From contig CAVYHX010000017.1 of assembly GCA_963768415.1 (NCBI GenBank), positions 1-64,000 on the forward strand: a stretch of DNA of 64,000 nucleotides, read 5' to 3'. Position numbers and translations under genes: made by a program. Below, one piece after another: positions 1 to 8,339 of this stretch. This DNA is from CAVYHX01 sp963768415 (lineage in GTDB: Bacteria; Pseudomonadota; Gammaproteobacteria; UBA9214). Each line of letters opens with the position of its first letter. Position 1 is the first letter of the stretch. The notes beneath the pieces were generated by a model. It had not been told where the DNA came from and did not search any database. It was given only the letters and a program-made list of their open reading frames with translations.

Positions 1-606
1 TCGGCAACAGTTAAAATAAAGAGAGGAACCTTTATCCCGCATCTGTTCAACTCTGTATCGCCCGTCTGGCGGCTTTGGCCCTCAAGCCACGGGAGAACCT
101 GACATGCTACTACGGTGTGTATGCCTTCATCGTTATGAAGATCCGGGTTGTTATGGATTAATAGCTATAATTAAACGACTGCTTTACAGTACCAAGCAGA
201 CGGTCAGGCCAGCAACCGGGAAGGGCGTGAGTTGGCCGAAAGTGTGAGTACAGATTGCTGTGTGTGAACGGCGACTTTTGCGGCATCTGAGACCTTCACC
301 GGGATAACGGGAATGTCGCTGTTTTGGCCGAACTTCCCCGTACACAGCTGAGCCAGGAAGTAGCTTCTTCCCAGCCACGAACGGCAAGTTACCGGCCGAA
401 CCCGGAACTACATGAAATCCTTATATAAGATTTCGCTAATCGGCAGGAGTCGACCCAACTACGACATTAAGCTTTCACTCCCGAAATCGGACGTTGCCCA
501 GTTCAACCGGGCAGGTCTGCGATAGCCCGATAGACGTGTTATGGTGAGTATATTACTCGGGTCTCGTTTATCTAATTGTTGGGCAACATCAAGAGAGAAG
601 GACGAC
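1..606. other. AT-rich intergenic stretch with one degenerate dispersed repeat
   Basis: I see no gene with a recognisable product here. The stretch holds one copy of a degenerate repeat: a block 'ttggccgaacttccccgtac' at 324-343, 'gaacggcaagtt' at 379-390, 'gagtcgaccca' at 447-457 and 'aaatcggacgtt' at 484-495. The first three blocks recur with the same spacing at 3676-3810. Confidence 0.6.
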
Positions 607-1296
607 ATGCAACGCTTGTCTATGTATCTGGTTGTAACCGTTTTGGCAGCACTTATGGCCGTTCAGGTAGCTAGTGCCGTTCCTATCTTGAATCCTGCAA
701 ACGGCCACTATTACGAGTTGGTGCCTGGAGCCTTTACCCTGAACTGGGAGGAATCGAGAGACGCCGCAGAGCAGATGACGTTAATGGGAGTAAACGGGCA
801 TCTAGCGACCATTACGTCGCAGGGTGAAAACGATTTCATAAACACAGCACTTTCAGCCTTCTCGACGGTTGGCAGCGCATTTATAGGCGGCTTTCAAGAT
901 ACTAGTGACCCCGCATATAGTGAACCCGGGGGTGGTTGGGGATGGATTACAGGGGTGGAATTTATATATACAAACTGGGGTCAGTTTGAACCCAACAATG
1001 CACTGTTTGGAACCACCAATGAGAACAGTATCGAATTCTTGTTTGGTTTAGGGGACTGGAATGATTTGTCATCAACCGACTTTCTTCACCCTGACTTCGT
1101 TGTCGAGTATGACGTGTCGACGAGACCAGTGCCGGAACCGACCACCTTCTTACTCGTCTGTGGTGGATTCATAGCCATTTTCGGATATCGAACAAGGTTT
1201 AGAGTAGCCTTGACCACCATGCGCTTTGAACACAAGCCCAACAATCGGTCTAAGGTGGATTGGCAATTTCGTTACGCTCCTTCGCAAACCGCTTAG
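607..1296 (+). CDS. PEP-CTERM-anchored C-type lectin-like protein
   Basis: Predicted exported protein of about 229 residues. I chose the start at 607 because a purine-rich AGAGAAGGA lies just upstream and a clear signal peptide follows, ending near AVQVASA. The middle has C-type lectin fold features: GHLATITSQGEND, FIGGFQD, YTNWGQFEPNN and a late WND followed by VVEYD. Near the C terminus comes VPEPTTF, then a hydrophobic stretch and the basic YRTRFR, the tripartite PEP-CTERM sorting signal read by exosortase. No exosortase is in the window. About 30 residues follow the basic patch, which is unusual; that tail is encoded by an attC-like palindrome, so the original stop may have been earlier or lost. 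Likely role: surface or matrix carbohydrate binding (inference). Confidence 0.75.
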   Translation: MQRLSMYLVVTVLAALMAVQVASAVPILNPANGHYYELVPGAFTLNWEESRDAAEQMTLMGVNGHLATITSQGENDFINTALSAFSTVGSAFIGGFQDTSDPAYSEPGGGWGWITGVEFIYTNWGQFEPNNALFGTTNENSIEFLFGLGDWNDLSSTDFLHPDFVVEYDVSTRPVPEPTTFLLVCGGFIAIFGYRTRFRVALTTMRFEHKPNNRSKVDWQFRYAPSQTA

Positions 1297-1309
1297 CCGC
1301 ACGTTACCA
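1236..1309 (+). repeat. attC-like imperfect palindrome at the 3' end of the lectin gene
   Basis: GCCCAAC (1236-1242) fits the RYYYAAC core of integron attC sites. Inside, CGGTCTAAG can pair with CTTAGCCG with one extrahelical T, and the right side ends in ACGTTACC. This is the general layout of an attC site, but the right core deviates from GTTRRRY. Weak call. Confidence 0.3.
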
Positions 1310-1547
1310 ATTTCCGCTTTTTTGACTTTTTCAGTTCCGAAATGACCGAAACTGGCCGGAGTCTGCCGTTGCCCACCTCGCCGTCGCACGGCTACATCAC
1401 CCCATCTGAACGTTGGATTTGGGTTTCAATCCGGAAGTTCCTATGTACTGAGGTCGTGATGATGCAACATAGGGAAAGATTATTACTACTCATCCGCGCG
1501 CACCCACCACTCGTATGCTTTTTTCGACGTCTCGGTTCAGCCGTGTT

Positions 1548-1667
1548 TCAGAGCTTGAAAACGCCGATGACACCGACGAGAATAAGATATATGGCCACGA
1601 TATAATTGATTAAGCGAGGCACGGCCAGGATCAGGATGCCCGCGATCAATGCGGCGACTGGTTGCAA
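1548..1667 (-). CDS. Tiny DUF3096-family membrane protein
   Basis: A roughly 39-residue minus-strand frame reads QPVAALIAGILILAVPRL, then INYIVAIYLILVGVIGVFKL and a stop at 1548. This is the characteristic two-segment hydrophobic DUF3096 pattern. There is no ATG in the expected place: the frame offers TTG at 1665-1667 or ATT at 1671-1673, with an AGAGG possibly acting as ribosome site about 11-15 bases upstream. The N terminus is therefore uncertain; a non-ATG start or one wrong base are both possible. It is divergent from the small coiled-coil protein to its right. Function unknown. Confidence 0.65.
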   Translation of the reverse strand: MQPVAALIAGILILAVPRLINYIVAIYLILVGVIGVFKL

Positions 1668-1731
1668 TTGAATGTACGTGCTTACCTCTATTAATACCTA
1701 CAAAATCGATAGTATCAGACCCACTGACCCA

Positions 1732-2058
1732 ATGAGTGCACACAATACAATGACCAGCAAATCGTCACAGACGCTGTTGATACTCGCCGCAGGTGTCATC
1801 GCACTATTATTATTAAAGTTGATGTTCGATATGAGTAAATCGATGAGCGAGATGACCGAACACGTGGGCGCCATTTCACAGGATGTCAGCGAAATGCAGG
1901 ACAGTGTGAGCAACATGAATGAGTCCATGCAGCGTATGGAGAAAAGCATCCACGGCCTGGGGCAGACGTTCTCCCAGGGAAGCCAGCAGCTTCAACAAAT
2001 GAATCCAGCAGGGATGATGCAGCAGATGGTGCCGGACGGTGGCCGGCGCACTCGCTGA
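1732..2058 (+). CDS. Small membrane protein with Met-rich coiled coil
   Basis: Not assigned to a family. The protein has one hydrophobic segment (LLILAAGVIALLLLKLMF) followed by a long heptad-like helix rich in Met, Ser, Glu and Gln (MSKSMSEM, VSEMQDSVSNM, ESMQRMEKSI) and a Gln/Met-rich tail ending in basic residues. An upstream in-frame ATG at 1672 is possible, but it would overlap the divergent DUF3096 gene, so I prefer 1732; 1750 is an alternative. No strong ribosome site is visible for any of them. Topology suggests a membrane-anchored coiled coil. Function unknown. Confidence 0.5.
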   Translation: MSAHNTMTSKSSQTLLILAAGVIALLLLKLMFDMSKSMSEMTEHVGAISQDVSEMQDSVSNMNESMQRMEKSIHGLGQTFSQGSQQLQQMNPAGMMQQMVPDGGRRTR

Positions 2059-2377
2059 GCATCCTTCTCATCTAGACGCCGTAATGCTCTGAATCAAAGT
2101 CTGCTGTTGGTTGATCACCGGTCTTACAGACTTATTCTATATAAGATTTCTCGAAAAGACGGGAGTCGACCCAACCCGGACTTTAAGCTATGGCTTATTA
2201 GCAAGGGACGACCCAAAGGTGGCTTTCATATGCGCACTGAGATAACAATTAATATACTGTTCAGAGACTAGGACGAAAGTACTTGGTTACGCATGTGATC
2301 TTTAGGCAAAGATCGGACGCCGCGAATGCTCACACACAGAAAAAGAATGGCCAAGACCCCTCTAACAATCCGGGCAC
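2059..2377. other. Intergenic stretch with half of the dispersed repeat
   Basis: No gene seen. Positions 2138-2173 (ATATAAGATTTC ... GAGTCGACCCA) match the right half of the repeat copy at 419-457. Confidence 0.6.
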
Positions 2378-3280
2378 ATGCATCACTGTTCACAAGTCAC
2401 TCTTTTGGGATTGCTAATGAACCATAACGCTGGGACAAAGAAAAGGACTATTCTTGAAGTAATGTCGATTATTGTCAGCATCTTCGGTGTCATAACGGCC
2501 ATCGCGCTATTTAACATCGGATCCAAAGACAAGCTTATAAACTACAATATCATTTCCTATTCTATCTCGGGCATGGTCGATAGACTTGGCGTCCCCTCAG
2601 ATAGGCTCAAACTGTACTTCGACAATAAACTGATTAAGTCAATAAATCTGTTTCTTATTGATGTGTCTAACGAGGGTGATGTCGAAATACGCCCCGAAGA
2701 TTTCGAACATTCACTGGTAATCAAATATCCGGAGACATCCAGAATCCTACATGTAGAAACTGATTGCAAGAACCCGCCGAACCTAAGCGTGACGTTCGAG
2801 GAAATGAAGGAACTACATCTTCTGACTGTAAAGCCATTATTACTAAATAAAGGCGATTCGTTCTGTTTGCGCCTTTATGTAGCACAAGAAGATAAGCTGA
2901 CGGATCCTGATATAGACGCCAGAATAGCTGGAACCGAGGTGCTTCGGGTATCCGAACGCGATACGTCACTTTCGTCACGGTTATACTTTGTTACGATATC
3001 TGCTAGTTTAGCGGTCTCCATTTTGACTCTCGCCAGCTTGATTTATGGTCTTAGATACGCACTTGTCCTCAGCGCATACAAACTCGTTAGTAGTAATCGC
3101 TTAATGATGATGATTAGCCTTGGGGTCGGGATATCCAGCGGTATAGCGCAATCGTTCATATTATCCCATGTACTGCTAAACGATTTTGTTATAAGTATTA
3201 TTGGCAGTATACCTTTGTTGGTGGGGGGGCTTGTGATCATACTGCGTACCCGCCTCCCAATACCCATTGTTGAAAGATGA
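2378..3280 (+). CDS. Membrane protein of unknown function
   Basis: I do not recognise the family. The 300-residue frame shows an N-terminal membrane segment (about 28-48), a polar, probably beta-rich domain of roughly 140 residues (about 55-200), and three hydrophobic segments in the C-terminal third (about 203-228, 238-262 and 266-290). The start at 2378 is uncertain; the in-frame ATG at 2417 leaves the first membrane segment intact and may be the true one. No strong ribosome site was found. Base composition is AT-rich, as in the surrounding island. Confidence 0.6.
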   Translation: MHHCSQVTLLGLLMNHNAGTKKRTILEVMSIIVSIFGVITAIALFNIGSKDKLINYNIISYSISGMVDRLGVPSDRLKLYFDNKLIKSINLFLIDVSNEGDVEIRPEDFEHSLVIKYPETSRILHVETDCKNPPNLSVTFEEMKELHLLTVKPLLLNKGDSFCLRLYVAQEDKLTDPDIDARIAGTEVLRVSERDTSLSSRLYFVTISASLAVSILTLASLIYGLRYALVLSAYKLVSSNRLMMMISLGVGISSGIAQSFILSHVLLNDFVISIIGSIPLLVGGLVIILRTRLPIPIVER

Positions 3281-3530
3281 CTGACATGGCCGATTAACAG
3301 CCTATGACATCAACACTCTAATCCGAGCATTCCATCGAAGTTGCAAAAGTGAATAAGGTGCCGGGACAACCACAGACTAAATAGCCCCCGGCAGGCGTGA
3401 CCAAGGCCGGACAAGCCGGAAACAATACTTTGGCTGGTTGAACACGAAGTGGCTATTGAATGATCAATGGTGTCAGGCTCGAATGAGCCAAAATCTGCAC
3501 ACTTTTTTGTTCCAATAAGCCTCCAGATTA

Positions 3531-3658
3531 TCTCTCGGAAATATAAATTACATTTCTGGCTATTCCAGAGAGACTCCGGAACACAACGTTAAATAGTTTC
3601 GGTAACGGCTTCTTCGGAGACTGTATGAAAACCAGTTCTCCGGGAGCCGTTCTTTTTC
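3531..3658 (+). ncRNA. Candidate small RNA ending in a terminator
   Basis: Two stem-loops occur in series. The first pairs CTCTCGGAA (3532-3540) with TTCCAGAGAG (3563-3572). The second pairs AACGGCT (3604-3610) with AGCCGTT (3645-3651), extended inward by CGGAGA/TCTCCG, and is followed by CTTTTTC. The nearest upstream gene ends at 3280, so the terminator has no obvious mRNA to serve. No good promoter is visible, so expression is unproven. Confidence 0.3.
3604..3658 (+). terminator. Rho-independent terminator-like hairpin
   Basis: Long stem (AACGGCT ... AGCCGTT with inner CGGAGA ... TCTCCG), small loop, then a five-T run. Confidence 0.55.
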
Positions 3659-4337
3659 ATTGGAATGGCTGCTTCTGGCCGAACTTGCCCGTACGCGACA
3701 ACTCCATCGCCTGGCTCTACAAGTTCAGTGAACGGCAGGTTTCTGATCGATTCCGGAAGTTTCCAGGATAACTGGTTGTAATTTTAGTTAAACGGGGGAC
3801 TACCGACCCATCCAAGACGTTTAGACGTTGCTTATATTACCTGCGCAATACAGACTGGAGTAATTCATTCAAGCTACATATATCTCGAATAACACCGCGA
3901 TCATTTGGTCGCAGTTTTACTTTGACTAACAGGTATAAAGTAATCGTGCCTTTATGTTGACACAGGTCATGGCAAACTTCTTTAATATGTATTAGTTTGC
4001 CAAGCAATTAATCAAAGTAGTTGCAATCTTGATATTTGGAGGAGGTGCAACATTAAACTATTAAAATATATCACCTGCAAGTAGTCGCGGTTGGGATTTG
4101 ACTTACCCAAAGAAAAAATGGAAAGGGTGGCGGCAAAAATGCCGGCTGATGTTCGCAGCGCGTTGCGCGATTCAGGCCGTTTTCGCGGCGGTGAACGGGC
4201 GAGCGGTTCGCCGGTCACGTACAAATCGCTCGCGTACAGGTAGTAAAAAGAGCGTTTATTTTTCATTATATGCTTTGTCGTTTCCATGCCACGGTTGAAT
4301 ATCATGAGAGGCGTTTAATCGAAGGAGGACCAAGTAA

Positions 4338-4850
4338 ATGATTAAGAAAATTAGTTTTAAGTTGTCATGCATATTTGCTGCCGCCCTGCTTACTATCGGT
4401 TTGTTTCCGGCGAATGCCGCACCGCCGGATACGTCAGTCTGCGACGGACAGAAGGGCGCGGCGTGGGGTCTCTGTAGGGCCGGGGTCGCCATTGGTTGCG
4501 ATGTGGATTCATCCCAAAACGGGTGCACTTCGGTAGCAGAACAGTTCGAGAAAGTCGCTGGTTCACCCCCACCGTGGGAGATAATTCGTTGTGGTGGTAT
4601 TGCCGGAATTACATGTCCAGATGGACTTACCTGCGTAGATGATCCGACAGATGCTTGCGACCCCGACTGTGGCGGTGCGGATTGTGGTGGTGTTTGCGTC
4701 GTCGTTGAAGCGGGTAACTTTTGTGGGGGTGTCGCGGGGATTGAATGTCCGACGGGGTTAACCTGCGTTGATTTTAAGATCGACTTTTGTTCTGAGCTGT
4801 GTGGCGGCCTGGACTGCGGTGGACTGTGTGCAGAGGGATTCCCGTTCTGA
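4338..4850 (+). CDS. Secreted cysteine-rich protein with two CGG-type repeats
   Basis: 170 residues. A strong ribosome site (GAAGGAGGA) precedes the start. A signal peptide spans about residues 1-28 (FPANA/APP). The mature part carries two related cysteine-rich modules, each beginning CGGIAG or CGGVAG, followed by C-P-G-LTCVD and closing with CGG-DCGG-C. The first module keeps the pattern DACDPDCGGADCGG; the second is degenerate (DFCSELCGGLDCGG). Related modules occur in exported proteins of bacteria and fungi without a settled function. Disulfide-rich, extracytoplasmic (inference). Confidence 0.65.
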   Translation: MIKKISFKLSCIFAAALLTIGLFPANAAPPDTSVCDGQKGAAWGLCRAGVAIGCDVDSSQNGCTSVAEQFEKVAGSPPPWEIIRCGGIAGITCPDGLTCVDDPTDACDPDCGGADCGGVCVVVEAGNFCGGVAGIECPTGLTCVDFKIDFCSELCGGLDCGGLCAEGFPF

Positions 4851-4891
4851 GATCCTCATCGCCTAATTTAGGCCGATACCAGTTGTGAGAT

Positions 4892-4925
4892 CAAGACCCC
4901 GCCTTTGTGGCGGGGTTATCTTTTG
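4892..4925 (+). terminator. Rho-independent terminator of the Cys-rich gene
   Basis: GACCCCGCC and GGCGGGGT form a stem around TTTGT and are followed by TATCTTTT, 42 bases after the stop codon. Confidence 0.7.
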
Positions 4926-5136
4926 TCCGCTTTTGGCCGTTAGCTGCCGATCAGACACATATTCTTGCAGGGTATTCTGTACCCGATAAATGACCGTTTC
5001 ATTACTGATATCGGACCTTTGCACTGATCGTAATGACTAAGTTCTGTCGAACGCCGGAATTCTCCCTGTTATAAGGCATTCACTGAATCAGGTAATAGTG
5101 GAGGCAGCACCCGCCAGTACTGCCTCCACCAATGGC

Positions 5137-5773
5137 TTATAGCTCTACCTGCTCAGAGATCTGCAAGGCATCGTCGACCTCGATCCCGAGGTAGCGTACG
5201 GTGCTCTCCAGCTTGGTGTGACCAAGCAGAAGCTGAACAGCCCGGAGATTACCGGTCTTCTTGTAGATCAATGCCGCCTTTGTCCGCCGGAGCGAGTGAG
5301 TGCCATATTTATGCGGATCAAGACCGATACTTTCCACCCACTGGTTAACAATCCGGGCATATTGACGGGTCGACAGGTGCGAGCAGTCGTGGACACGGCT
5401 TGGAAATAAATAGTCCCCGTTCATCAATTCCGCCTGCGTGATCCAGGCATGAACAGCCTCCCGGGTTTGCTCGGTCAATTCAAACTGAACGGGGCGACCG
5501 GTTTTCTGCTGCACGATAACGGCACGATCTCTGACACTGCCGGCCACGACAACATCACTGACGCGCAAGGCCACCAGGTCACAACTTCGTAGCTTGCTGT
5601 CGATCGCCAGATTGAAGAGGGCCAGGTCACGCTCTTTACCATCGAATCTGGAGTCGGATACGAATCGACCAGACCTCCTTGGGTTTCAACGGTGGTTTTT
5701 GACCGATCAGCCTGCCCTTGTTCCTGAGGACAGGGGAATGTATTTCAGTGGATTGTGCATGAGGATCGGACAT
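5137..5773 (-). CDS. Compact tyrosine recombinase (frameshifted)
   Basis: Site-specific recombinase of about 211 residues made almost entirely of the catalytic domain: LALFNLAIDSKLRSCDLVAL early, then HSLRRTKAALIY (the HxxR box), LLLGHTKLESTVRYLG with the catalytic His and the nucleophilic Tyr. The visible frame starts at about 5574, but the reading continues upstream in a second frame (PPLKPKEVWSIRIRLQ) to an ATG at 5773 with AAGGAG before it. One extra T near 5640 breaks the frame. The family resembles short plasmid- and island-borne integrases without the usual N-terminal arm-binding domain. It may have mobilised part of this island (inference). Confidence 0.75.
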
Positions 5774-6783
5774 AGGGACTCCTTTCCACGCCCTCCATGC
5801 CCCTAAAGTTCAAATTCAGATTGTTACTTCACTGTTGTGGTATAGCTCAGGCTGGATTGAAGTCCGGTGATTAGTGCAGATTGGCTATACTTTGATCCAA
5901 CTTTCCCGTTTACAGTTATCGGCGCCATGCGAAATCCTTAGCTATGGCATTGATAATCCGGGGTGTGGGCGTGGGAACTTTCCGTAAAATGGCTGTTTAT
6001 GGGAATGATTGTCAGGCCATTGACCACTACGTGGGATAAAAAATATCAAGTTCGTTATACGGAACTTGCAGCGGATCGGTTCAACGGTTTCTGGAAGGAC
6101 TGACTAGATTCGGAGCCATCGTCTTCTCAACGGGCACCTAAACGTATTGGATATACGGCAAATCGGACGTTCGTTATTCTCCGAGTCTAACGCCTATGGC
6201 AGATCGCTGTACTACCGAGATCGGCCAACTCTTGCCCTTCACGGACTGCCAATGAACGGCAACTATGCAGCATAACTTGCCGTTCCCGTCAGGCAATCAG
6301 TACTCACACTTTCGGCTAAACACGCTATTTGCCAATTTCCAGTGAACCTGCTGTTATTACTATATGGTGGACACTCATATATAGCTTGTGATCAGCACCC
6401 CAGAAACCACTTAAACGACTTGTTTGAGAGGTAGAGTCAGCGGTATTCTAGGCTGCCTAGAGGGCAGTCGTTTTAGATGCACTTATTCTGCTCATATCAG
6501 ATCAATTACTTAATGACACCAACCCTAAATACAAGGCAGTATAGGACTGTCTGCTTGACGTAATTTTTTATGTGATCTATACAGATGGCGCTAATCTGGG
6601 TAATGCGTGTTTGCCGGTAGCGTCACGTGTCAATCATGAAATAAAGTATCTGACTTAGCAACAGTCGAAGTCCCCAGGAAACAGTAATGAACCAGGGTTA
6701 AATCACAGGATAGCTTCTATCGTAGAATTTGTAACCTGACATTATTCTTAACATCTAATTTTTGCACACATTAGGAGAACACG
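5774..6783. other. 1-kb gene-free stretch with degenerate repeats
   Basis: No gene recognised. Scattered fragments of the dispersed repeat occur, for example 'aaatcggacgtt' at 6160-6171 and Gln/Ala-like palindromic debris 'gaacggcaacta' near 6253. Confidence 0.5.
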
Positions 6784-7509
6784 ATGCGAGTCTCATCAAT
6801 AATGTTACTGGTAGCCATGATGGCAACATCGGCCAATGCTGCGAAGCCGCCTGCCAATGTAAATATCATCAATCAGCCGGTTGAAGTAACTGGTGAAGTG
6901 AGCGCAAAGATCAACGATCCAGTTACTGTAAACGGCGAAGTGAGCGCAACGATCAACGATCCAGTTACTGTCAGTGGCGCAGTGGATGCCAATGTTAGCG
7001 GCACTGTAGAGGTAGTCAACCCTGACAACACTCCGCTGACTGTAAAAATTGACCCTGCATCCCAATCCGGCATCAGTCATTTTGGCCGGCCGCTCACTAA
7101 GCACATTCAGTTGCAGGCGACCTCTTTCCCTATCGCAACTGCAGCGAGACTACAGGCCTCGGAGCTTCTAGCATCAGGTGGTGGTACTACTTTCGATCTG
7201 GATGCCGGCGAATGCCTGGTGATAACAGAGCTGGAAATCGATTATATCAACGCAGATACCTCCAGCTTCCCTATAGTGAGCTTCAGGCTGGGATTAACGG
7301 ATTCAGACCTGACAATCGTCAGCGGACGCAGGACTTTCAGATCAGCGCCGGACGGTAATGACAGTGGCGCAATTTCGAAGACTTTTCCGAGCGGTCTTGT
7401 GTTCAAAACGAGTTCACTATCACCTGAACGCACCCGTCTCGGACTGGAAACATTCAGCGCACGTGTAGTGGACTTTGCTGCTACCGGCTATATTATGGCA
7501 TGCGAGTAA
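6784..7509 (+). CDS. Exported protein with short beta-type repeats
   Basis: 241 residues. TAGGAGA lies seven bases before the ATG. A signal peptide runs to about SANA/AKPP. Residues 25-80 consist of short alternating Val/Asn-rich repeats (VEVTGEVSAKINDP, VTVNGEVSATINDP, VTVSGAVDANVSG) that would favour a beta-strand array. The C-terminal 150 residues form a separate domain with TFDLDAGECLVITELEIDY and a final Cys. I do not recognise the family. Probably periplasmic or surface-exposed. Confidence 0.6.
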   Translation: MRVSSIMLLVAMMATSANAAKPPANVNIINQPVEVTGEVSAKINDPVTVNGEVSATINDPVTVSGAVDANVSGTVEVVNPDNTPLTVKIDPASQSGISHFGRPLTKHIQLQATSFPIATAARLQASELLASGGGTTFDLDAGECLVITELEIDYINADTSSFPIVSFRLGLTDSDLTIVSGRRTFRSAPDGNDSGAISKTFPSGLVFKTSSLSPERTRLGLETFSARVVDFAATGYIMACE

Positions 7510-7527
7510 TTCTTAGTTAATGACCGG

Positions 7528-7557
7528 GGTCAGGTCCACTGCGCGGACTGACCCCGA
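7528..7557. repeat. GGGGTCAG palindrome
   Basis: GGGGTCAGGTCC and GGACTGACCCC form a near-perfect hairpin 19 bases after the preceding stop codon. It lacks a T-run, so it is a palindromic repeat rather than a clear terminator. Related palindromes occur near 26.1, 31.5 and 33.6 kb. Confidence 0.5.
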
Positions 7558-7590
7558 TAATTAAGACATCAAAAATTAATGAGATCATAC

Positions 7591-8205
7591 TCACTGCTGT
7601 CCCATAAACTTTTAGACCAGACATAGTTGCCGGCTGTCTGCGCCGATCTGTTCGGGTGGGTCACCCCGAAGCAATGCCATAAGATTGCGGCGTATAAACA
7701 AGTTCAACTGTAATAAGCGCAACATTCGAATACAGCTTGTTCTTAAAACGAAAGCAATGGCCTGGTGCCAGACCCTGGCAACGCGCATACAGCTTGACAA
7801 ACAGTGCCTCATAGAAGGTGTATGGCTGTTGTCTCATTCAACCTCGCCATACTGGAACGGGCGATGGGTGATGTCCCAAGGTGGTAAAGCCGTTGATCCT
7901 GGGCTTTCATGTTGGACTCGATATCTCGCAGGCTTTGCGGCCGCCGACAGCTGACCCAGCATGAGCGCAACAAATTGAGACCAACGGCTCGTTTTCCGTC
8001 ACTTTCCGTCCCACATGGTGCTGGTTTGCCAGCCAGTTTCTCGAATTCATGTCTCGACACTAATTTTAGCAATTGAGCGAAAACCGTATTATGATGGGCC
8101 ATGGCTTAAATCTCCCTGTTATTACAGTGTTTGGTCGCACATTCATTGTAACAACTTGTTGGGGTTTAAGCCTTTTTTCATTCCATGTTTATGGGACAGC
8201 AGTGA
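7591..8205 (-). mobile_element. Internally deleted IS4-type element with perfect 19-bp terminal repeats
   Basis: TCACTGCTGTCCCATAAAC (7591-7609) and its exact reverse complement (8187-8205) bound a 615-bp element. Inside is a truncated, frameshifted transposase whose catalytic centre is missing. The intact ends mean it could still be mobilised by a full-length relative (inference). Confidence 0.7.
7612..8102 (-). pseudogene. IS4-family transposase remnant (DUF4372 N terminus)
   Basis: The minus strand starts MAHHNTVFAQLLKL and continues with SLRDIESNMKAQ and LYHLG, the DUF4372 N-terminal domain of one IS4 subgroup. After a frameshift it reads YEALFVKLYARCQGLAPGH and FRFKNKLYS, then jumps straight to a C-terminal tail LRLLQLNLFIRRNLMALLRG. 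The DDE catalytic core that should lie between is absent, so this copy is inactive. The length is well under half that of a normal transposase of this group. Confidence 0.75.
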
Positions 8206-8339
8206 ATCTGACCCTATTGATTCTAATAGTCCGGTATCGGGCAGAAACCTGCCATTCATCGCAGCAACGGAGGGCGCCAACTGGTGATGCCACATACGGG
8301 GAAGATCGGCCAAAATCGGACATTCAGTAGATACCCTCT
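8206..8339. other. Short intergenic spacer
   Basis: Contains 'aaaatcggacatt' (about 8314), a fragment of the dispersed repeat. Nothing else seen. Confidence 0.4.

Larger units (their letters stand above)
3281..4337. other. Gene-poor stretch with structured RNA candidate and dispersed repeat
   Basis: No convincing protein gene. It contains a terminator-bearing hairpin pair (3531-3658, listed separately), a full copy of the dispersed repeat (3676-3810) and a short GC-richer patch at about 4130-4250 that reads open on the minus strand but matches nothing I know. Confidence 0.55.

Noticed and set aside
184..387. Short minus-strand frame at the left end
   Set aside because: Lies across the degenerate dispersed repeat; no protein similarity recognised.
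4012..4305. Minus-strand frame over a GC-richer patch (FYYLYASDLYVTGEPLARSP)
   Set aside because: No family recognised, no ribosome site, and the frame runs into AT-rich noncoding sequence. It may be a repeat fragment, but I cannot support a gene.
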